10,085 bases of DNA from Thermoleophilia bacterium (GTDB lineage: Bacteria; Actinomycetota; Thermoleophilia; Gaiellales; JAICJC01): assembly GCA_025928435.1 (NCBI GenBank), contig JAICJM010000149.1, positions 1 to 10,085 of the forward strand, in the 5' to 3' direction. Shown in pieces: positions 6,198-10,085 of the stretch. A program made the position numbers and the translations under genes. The notes under the pieces are model-generated. The model saw only the letters and a program-made list of their open reading frames with translations, had not been told where the DNA came from and did no database searches. How positions within the stretch are numbered: the first letter of the stretch is position 1; the number at the start of each line of letters is the position of its first letter.

Positions 6198-6449
6198 AGG
6201 AGGCAGGTAGCTGCGAAGTGTGGGCACGTTCGGTCGCAGCGTCCGATGACGATTCTTGACCGAAATTGTTCGGAAAACATTGGCTATGTGTTAGTGATCT
6301 GTAAACATGCAAATATTACAAGAACTGGTAAACCGATCTGCATGTGGCTCGAGGATATCTCGCGAGGCGGCCCGGCTCCCACACCCGCGCCCCCGCGCTG
6401 CTCCATTTCGACCACGGTGATGGTGGCACCGGGTATGGATCGCGCCATC

Positions 6450-6455
6450 TAGACT
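6450..6455 (+). promoter_or_regulatory. -10 box TAGACT of the sucCD promoter
   Basis: TAGACT matches TANNNT and ends 10 nt before the ATG of sucC, placing the expected start of transcription within a few bases of the start codon. The intervening CTCGCCGCCG has no Shine-Dalgarno. No convincing -35 hexamer is seen. The same hexamer precedes the minus-strand gene at the right end. Confidence 0.5.
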
Positions 6456-6465
6456 CTCGCCGCCG

Positions 6466-7611
6466 ATGGACCTGTACGAGTACCAGGGCAAGCAGCTCTT
6501 CAGCCGGTTCGGGATCCCCGTGTCGGACGGGCAGGTCGTCGACACGCCCGAGGAGGCCCGCGAGGCGGCCGAGCGGCTCGACGCGCCCGTCATGGTGAAG
6601 GCCCAGGTTCTGACCGGCGGGCGCGGCAAGGCCGGCGGCATCAAGGGGCCCGCGAGCCCGGACGAGGCCGAGGCCCACGCGCGGGACATCCTCGGCATGG
6701 ACATCAACGGCCACGTCGCCCGCCGCGTCTGGATCGAGCGGGCCTCCGACATCGAGCGCGAGTACTACTGCTCGATCACCTTCGACCGCGGCGCGAAGAA
6801 GACGCTCGTCATGCTCACGACCGCCGGTGGGATCGACATCGAGGAGGTCGCGGAGAAGACGCCCGAGCGGATCGCGCGCGTCCACGTCGACCCGCTGACG
6901 GGCTTCCAGCCGTTTCACGCCCGCAGGCTCTGCTACGCCGCCGGGATCCCGGCCGAGGAGATGCGCCAGGCCGCCGACATCCTGGCCCGCGCGTATCGCG
7001 CGTACGTCGAGACGGACGCGATGCTGGTCGAGATCAACCCGCTCATCGTCACGCTGGACGGCGAGCTGCGCGCGCTCGACTCGAAGTACACCGTCGACGA
7101 CAACGCCCTCTACAAGCACCCCGACATCGCCGCGATGCGCGACCTCGATGCGCTCGACGAGCAGGAGCGGATGGCGCGCGAGCGGGGCGTCACCTATGTG
7201 AAGCTGGACGGCACCGTCGGGATCATCGGCAATGGCGCCGGGCTCGTCATGTCCACGCTGGACGTCGTCGCGGGCGCGGGCGGGACGCCGGCGAACTTCC
7301 TCGACGTCGGCGGCGGCGCCCAGGCGGACGAGATCGTGACGGCCATGGAGGTGCTGCTCTCCGACTCGAAGGTACAGGCCGTGCTCTTCAACGTGTTCGG
7401 CGGCATCACCCGCTGCGACGAGGTCGCCCGCGGCGTGCTGACGGCGCTCGAGCGGCTCGACGTGAGGGTGCCGATGGTGGTGCGGCTCGACGGGACGAAC
7501 GACGTCGAGGGGCGCGCAATCCTGGCCGAGGCGGCGCCGCCCAACCTGCACGTGGCGGAGACGATGCTCGGCGCCGCCGAGCAGGTGGTCGCGCTGGCGG
7601 GGGCGTCCTGA
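6466..7611 (+). CDS. sucC: Succinyl-CoA synthetase (succinate-CoA ligase) beta subunit
   Basis: This 381-residue subunit works with SucD in the TCA cycle, interconverting succinyl-CoA plus ADP (or GDP) and phosphate with succinate, CoA and ATP (GTP). The N-terminal MDLYEYQGKQLF is characteristic of SucC. The ATP-grasp domain has VKAQVLTGGRGKAGG around 44-58 and VEINPL at 188-193 with the metal-binding Glu/Asn. The C-terminal CoA-ligase domain shows GIIGNGAGLVMSTLD at about 252-266, NFLDVGGGA at 277-285 and FNVFGGITRCDEV. The length agrees with the usual 380-390. The ATG at 6466 is fixed by this conserved N-terminus. The stop overlaps the sucD start by one base (TGATG), so the two subunits are coupled. 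Confidence 0.97.
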   Translation: MDLYEYQGKQLFSRFGIPVSDGQVVDTPEEAREAAERLDAPVMVKAQVLTGGRGKAGGIKGPASPDEAEAHARDILGMDINGHVARRVWIERASDIEREYYCSITFDRGAKKTLVMLTTAGGIDIEEVAEKTPERIARVHVDPLTGFQPFHARRLCYAAGIPAEEMRQAADILARAYRAYVETDAMLVEINPLIVTLDGELRALDSKYTVDDNALYKHPDIAAMRDLDALDEQERMARERGVTYVKLDGTVGIIGNGAGLVMSTLDVVAGAGGTPANFLDVGGGAQADEIVTAMEVLLSDSKVQAVLFNVFGGITRCDEVARGVLTALERLDVRVPMVVRLDGTNDVEGRAILAEAAPPNLHVAETMLGAAEQVVALAGAS

Positions 7612-8489
7612 TGGCGATCCTGGTCGGAGCCGACACCCGCCTCGTCGTCCAGGGCATCACCGGCCGCGAGGGCAGCTTCCACGCCACCCGCAACCGCGAC
7701 TACGGCACGGACGTCGTCGCGGGCGTCACCCCGGGCAAGGCCGGCCAGGAGGTCAACGGCATCCCGGTCTTCGACACCGTCGCAGACGCCGTGGGCGAGC
7801 GCGGGGCCAACACGGCGATGGTGTTCGTGCCGCCCCGCTTCGCCGCCGACGCGATCTATGAGGCGGTCGATTCGGGGATCGGGACGGTCATCTGCATCAC
7901 GGAGGGCATCCCGGCGCACGACATGCTGCAGCTGTACCCGTACGTGCGCGCCCGCGGGGCGACCCTGCTCGGGCCGAACTGCCCGGGCGCCCTCTCGCCC
8001 GGCGTCGCGAACGTCGGCATCATCCCGGCCCAGGTGTTCGGGCAGGGGCGCATCGGGCTCGTCTCGCGCTCGGGCACGCTCACCTACCAGATCGGCAAGG
8101 AGCTGGCCGACGCCGGCCTCGGCAACTCCACGATCGTCGGCGTCGGGGGCGACCCGATCGTGGGCCTCGGCTTCATCGACGTCCTCGAGCGGTTCGAGGC
8201 CGACTCCGAGACCGACCTCGTCGTGATGGTGGGCGAGATCGGCGGTGACGAGGAGGAGAAGGCGGCCGCCTACATCGGCGCACACATGTCGACGCCCGTC
8301 GTCGCCTACATCGCCGGCTTCCAGGCGCCCCCGGGGAAGACGATGGGGCACGCCGGCGCGATCATCTCCGGCTCGTCGGGCACGGCGCAGGCGAAGGAGG
8401 AGGCCCTCGAGGGCCACGGCGTCCGCGTCGGCCGCAGCCCCACCGAGGCGGCCCAGCTCGCCGCCGAGGCGTTCGCGAAGCCGGCCTGA
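7611..8489 (+). CDS. sucD: Succinyl-CoA synthetase alpha subunit
   Basis: This 292-residue alpha subunit binds CoA and carries the phosphorylated histidine. The N-terminal CoA-binding Rossmann domain has [12 protein letters not shown] at 13-24. [11 protein letters not shown] at 121-131 and [12 protein letters not shown] at 150-161 are family signatures. [10 protein letters not shown] at about 177-185 precedes the ligase domain, and the active-site histidine is His247 in [13 protein letters not shown]. The length is typical (about 290). ATG 7611 overlaps the sucC stop by one base; a GGGGG run 9-13 nt upstream is at best a weak ribosome binding site, so translation is probably coupled to sucC. 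All catalytic features expected of a working enzyme are present. Confidence 0.97.
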   Translation: MAILVGADTRLVVQGITGREGSFHATRNRDYGTDVVAGVTPGKAGQEVNGIPVFDTVADAVGERGANTAMVFVPPRFAADAIYEAVDSGIGTVICITEGIPAHDMLQLYPYVRARGATLLGPNCPGALSPGVANVGIIPAQVFGQGRIGLVSRSGTLTYQIGKELADAGLGNSTIVGVGGDPIVGLGFIDVLERFEADSETDLVVMVGEIGGDEEEKAAAYIGAHMSTPVVAYIAGFQAPPGKTMGHAGAIISGSSGTAQAKEEALEGHGVRVGRSPTEAAQLAAEAFAKPA

Positions 8490-8512
8490 CCGGCACCCGC
8501 CTGCCCATCCGG

Positions 8513-8518
8513 TAGGCT
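8513..8518 (+). promoter_or_regulatory. -10 box TAGGCT of a leaderless promoter, aminotransferase gene
   Basis: TAGGCT matches TANNNT and is followed by exactly 6 nt (GGATCC) and the GTG at 8525, the textbook spacing for transcription starting on the first base of the start codon in actinobacteria. No Shine-Dalgarno is present, which supports the GTG start and suggests this gene can be transcribed separately from sucCD. Confidence 0.65.
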
Positions 8519-8524
8519 GGATCC

Positions 8525-9628
8525 GTGCCCGACGCGATCCCGTTCACGCGCGGCGTCCCCGCCGCCGACCTGATCCCGGTCGACGACATGCGCGAGGCGA
8601 CGCAGCGCGCCCTCGACGCCGATCCGGTCGCGGCCCTCTCGTACGCCCCGGGCGGCTACCGGCCGCTGCGGGAGTGGATCGGCGCGCGCCACGGCGTCGA
8701 CGCCGGCCGCGTCCTGATCACGAACGGGTCGCTGCAGGCCATCGGATTCCTGGGCCGGCACTTCTTCGCCGACGGCGACGGCGCCGCGGTCGTCGAGGCG
8801 CCCACGTACGACCGCACCCTGAAGATCCTGCGCGAGGCCGGCGCCGACCTGCACGCCGTCCCGCTCGATCCCGACGGGATCGACGTCGACCGGTTGGCCG
8901 ATCTCCTGGCCGGCGGCCTGCGGCCGCGGCTCGTCTACCTGATCCCGACCTACCAGAACCCGTCCGGCGCCTGCGCCTCGCTCGAGCGCCGGCAGGCGCT
9001 GGTGGAGCTGGCGCAGCGGTACGACCTGGTGCTGGTCGAGGACGACCCGTACGGCCTCCTGCGCTTCGAGGGCGAGCCCGTTCCGACGCTGCACGAGCTC
9101 GACGGCGGCGAGCACGTCATCTACTGCTCGTCGTTCACGAAGACCGTCGCACCGGGCGTCCGCACCGGCTACCTCGTCGTGCCCGACCGGCTGGTGAAGC
9201 CCCTGGCGGTCATGTCCGAGAACACGCACATCGGCCCGAACACGCTGGCCGAGGCCGTGCTGGCCGCGTACTGCGACGCCGGCCGGTTCGAGCCGAACGT
9301 CGAGCGGGCCACCGCCGGGCTCAAGACGCGCCGCGACGCGATGGAGGCGGCGCTGCGGGCCCACTTCCCGGAGGGCGCGCGCTGGGCGACGCCGCGCGGC
9401 GGCTACTTCTTCTGGGTCGAGCTCCCCGACGGCATCGACACCACCGACGCGCTCCCGGCCGCGGCTGAGCAGGGCGTCCCCTATGTGCGCGGCGCGGACT
9501 TCTTCGTGGGCGAGGGTGGGCGCGACTCCATAAGGCTCGCGTACAGCGCCTGCCCGGCCGATCGCATCGACGAGGGCATCGCCCGGCTGGCCGGTGTCTT
9601 CGCGTCACACCCGGCCGCCGTTGTCTGA
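8525..9628 (+). CDS. Fold-type I aminotransferase, class I/II (2-aminoadipate/MocR-like group)
   Basis: This 367-residue PLP enzyme lacks the winged-helix DNA-binding domain of MocR regulators, so it is an enzyme rather than a regulator. SYAPGGYRPLREWI at 39-52 is the usual substrate-loop region. Asn145 in PTYQNPSG, Asp174 and Tyr176 in VEDDPYG contact PLP. Lys206 in CSSFTKTVAPGVRTGY forms the Schiff base, with Arg213 holding the phosphate. Arg337 in SIRLAYS would bind the substrate carboxylate. The set matches the 2-aminoadipate/LysN/alanine-aminotransferase-like group with broad substrate range, so the exact substrate is open. It is somewhat shorter than the usual 390-400, with a compact N-terminus. 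It lies 35 nt after sucD but appears to have its own leaderless promoter. The GTG at 8525 is the assigned start. Confidence 0.9.
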   Translation: MPDAIPFTRGVPAADLIPVDDMREATQRALDADPVAALSYAPGGYRPLREWIGARHGVDAGRVLITNGSLQAIGFLGRHFFADGDGAAVVEAPTYDRTLKILREAGADLHAVPLDPDGIDVDRLADLLAGGLRPRLVYLIPTYQNPSGACASLERRQALVELAQRYDLVLVEDDPYGLLRFEGEPVPTLHELDGGEHVIYCSSFTKTVAPGVRTGYLVVPDRLVKPLAVMSENTHIGPNTLAEAVLAAYCDAGRFEPNVERATAGLKTRRDAMEAALRAHFPEGARWATPRGGYFFWVELPDGIDTTDALPAAAEQGVPYVRGADFFVGEGGRDSIRLAYSACPADRIDEGIARLAGVFASHPAAVV

Positions 9629-9841
9629 TGGCCCTCCGCCGGGCTTCGTAGTTGACATTTTCCTGAGTCTCCGTCACACTCTTCCCACTCGGAGGAGGAG
9701 CGGACAACAGCCTCAGGCAGGGCGTGATCTCGGGTCACACTCCGGATCGCGTGGAGCGGCGGCAGATACCGCCGGGATGATCGCGCCCAGCCTGGGTCCG
9801 CCGCGGCGGCGACCGGAATGACAGTTTCTGTCCGGAACGCC
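9629..9841. other. Spacer with promoter-like sequence and serial hairpins, no called gene
   Basis: After the aminotransferase stop this 213-bp gap holds the TTGACA promoter-like element, a GGAGGAGGAG tract, and then inverted repeats: GTGA/TCAC (9724-9738), GGCGG/CCGCC (9758-9773), the 12-bp palindrome CCGCCGCGGCGG (9798-9809) and GACAG-TTT-CTGTC (9820-9832). A 9-mer GTCACACTC occurs twice (9673-9681 and 9734-9742). A structured small RNA is possible; so is a decayed gene. Confidence 0.45.
9652..9680 (+). promoter_or_regulatory. Promoter-like TTGACA-N17-CACACT
   Basis: A perfect -35 consensus TTGACA (9652-9657) is followed after 17 nt by CACACT (9675-9680), a weak -10 match. A strong Shine-Dalgarno-like GGAGGAGGAG lies at 9691-9700. 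No convincing reading frame follows; the only short ones are 18 codons from GTG 9724 and 14 codons from ATG 9777. The next gene is on the other strand. The sequence could drive a small RNA or a leader peptide, or be the remnant of a lost gene's promoter. Confidence 0.45.
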
Positions 9842-9864
9842 TCAGCCCACGGCGGTCGCCGCCG
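9804..9864. terminator. Candidate bidirectional terminator between converging transcripts
   Basis: An 11-bp inverted repeat, CGGCGGCGACC (9804-9814) with GGTCGCCGCCG (9854-9864), encloses the smaller hairpin GACAG-TTT-CTGTC (9820-9832). The right arm lies within the last codons of the minus-strand small gene. The position, between a plus-strand promoter-like element and the end of a minus-strand gene, fits a terminator acting in both directions. No T-run is present, so this is tentative. Confidence 0.4.
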
Positions 9865-10015
9865 TCTCGACGAGGCGCGCCTGGCGCGGCGGCACCATCC
9901 TCCCCCGCTGCACCGGCCGGAACGTCGGGCAGGGCCGGCTCAGCCGCAGCGCGCAGAGCTCGGTCTTGCGGAAGTAGCAGTCGTCGCAGGTCGCTCGGCG
10001 GGGGGTCTGGGCCAC
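9842..10015 (-). CDS. Small four-cysteine protein, probable metal-binding, unknown function
   Basis: This 57-residue minus-strand protein starts at GTG (10015-10013), with an AGGAG Shine-Dalgarno 4 nt upstream, and ends at TGA (9844-9842). The N-terminal half contains CDDCYFRKTELC followed by a fourth cysteine in SRPCPTFRP, giving C-x2-C-x7-C-x7-C (Cys10, 13, 21, 29). This looks like a small zinc-binding or iron-sulphur module. I recall similar short proteins, with CDDCYFR-like and CPTFRP-like segments, as hypothetical genes in Thermoleophilia, but cannot confirm this here. The C-terminal third is Arg/Ala/Val-rich with no motif. A TAGACT box lies upstream. The codon use matches the neighbourhood, the ribosome binding site is good and the cysteines are regularly placed, so it is called as real. 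Confidence 0.7.
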   Translation of the reverse strand: MAQTPRRATCDDCYFRKTELCALRLSRPCPTFRPVQRGRMVPPRQARLVETAATAVG

Positions 10016-10019
10016 GGGT

Positions 10020-10024
10020 CTCCT
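10020..10024 (-). promoter_or_regulatory. Shine-Dalgarno of the four-cysteine protein gene
   Basis: On the minus strand GACGAGGAGACCC precedes the GTG; AGGAG is 4 nt from the start codon. It selects GTG 10015 over the internal ATG further downstream, which would remove all four cysteines. Confidence 0.65.
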
Positions 10025-10051
10025 CGTCGGGTACGGCGGGTCGAGTCGGGC

Positions 10052-10057
10052 AGTCTA
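10052..10057 (-). promoter_or_regulatory. -10 box TAGACT upstream of the four-cysteine protein gene
   Basis: Reading the minus strand, TAGACT (TANNNT) lies 36 nt before the GTG, giving a predicted leader of about 30 nt that includes the Shine-Dalgarno. The hexamer is identical to the one before sucC. Confidence 0.45.
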
Positions 10058-10085
10058 CGAGACCCCGGCCGGCCGCTCCACCACC

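Larger units (their letters stand above)
6151..6465. other. Non-coding spacer before sucC with inverted repeats and an AT-rich core
   Basis: This 315-bp gap holds no convincing gene. From left to right it contains a strong 11-bp hairpin (6172-6197), a 7-bp inverted repeat GCTGCGA/TCGCAGC (6210-6240), CCGAA-ATTG-TTCGG (6260-6273), a 7-bp inverted repeat ACATGCA/TGCATGT with an inner TTAC/GTAA pair (6305-6345), and CGAG/CTCG (6350-6362). The part from 6251 to 6340 has only 33 G/C bases of 90, against 62 of 90 in the preceding 90 bases. A 68-codon open frame at 6246-6452 crosses it, but it has no ribosome binding site or family resemblance and is not called. The right end carries the sucC promoter. 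The core could be an acquired remnant, a structured RNA, or a regulatory region for sucCD. Confidence 0.6.

Noticed and set aside
6246..6452. 68-codon frame in the spacer before sucC
   Set aside because: No ribosome binding site, crosses the AT-rich stem-loop region and ends next to the sucC -10 box; composition is not coding-like in its second half.
6316..7551. Minus-strand frame of 411 codons opposite sucC
   Set aside because: Shadow of sucC; Arg/Val/Asp-rich composition without any family signature.
9662..9684. Resemblance of CCTGAGT...ACTCTTC to the HspR-binding HAIR element
   Set aside because: The arms do not match the CTTGAGT-N7-ACTCAAG consensus in sequence or spacing, and no heat-shock gene follows.
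9594..9821. 75-codon plus-strand frame across the end of the aminotransferase gene
   Set aside because: Starts inside the aminotransferase gene in another frame and has low-complexity Arg/Gly/Pro content.

Overview
The window looks like a chromosomal segment of a high-GC actinobacterium. The coding DNA is strongly GC-rich with G/C third positions. Several genes start with no Shine-Dalgarno sequence but with a TANNNT -10 box 6-10 nt before the start codon, the layout of actinobacterial leaderless mRNAs. The gene content and the small Cys-rich protein at the right end remind me of Thermoleophilia (Gaiellales-like) genomes, but that placement is from memory and is inference. No tRNA, rRNA, CRISPR array, transposase or integrase is visible.

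Layout. (1) 2-2492, plus strand: the last codons of an unidentified gene, a HemL-like class III aminotransferase and a zinc-binding MDR-family dehydrogenase/reductase. All are joined by 4-base ATGA overlaps, so they form one translationally coupled operon, probably catabolic. (2) 2498-4709: a 691-residue GHKL-fold ATPase of unknown role. It is bracketed on both sides by clusters of a 13-bp palindrome, GGGGACTGTCCCC, and its variants. (3) 4726-5508: a short, atypical PfkB-family sugar kinase. (4) 5534-6150: a lipoprotein cytochrome c overlapped (GTGA) by a 71-residue CopZ-like heavy-metal-binding domain protein. (5) 6151-6465: a non-coding stretch with an 11-bp perfect hairpin, further inverted repeats and a strikingly AT-rich core (33 of 90 bases G/C at 6251-6340). 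(6) 6466-8489: sucC-sucD, the two subunits of succinyl-CoA synthetase, with a 1-nt overlap. (7) 8525-9628: a fold-type I aminotransferase of the 2-aminoadipate/MocR-like group. (8) 9629-9841: a promoter-like and Shine-Dalgarno-like stretch with no convincing ORF and many hairpins. (9) 9842-10015, minus strand: a 57-residue protein with four cysteines.

How they fit together. sucCD supply the substrate-level phosphorylation step of the TCA cycle. The first operon probably handles an amino acid or amine and a (CoA-bound?) enone or alcohol. The cytochrome/HMA pair suggests an envelope electron-transfer or copper-handling function. The most interesting items are the orphan GHKL ATPase between palindrome clusters, the repeated leaderless-promoter arrangement, the AT-rich structured spacer before sucC, and the ORF-less promoter/hairpin region near the right end.
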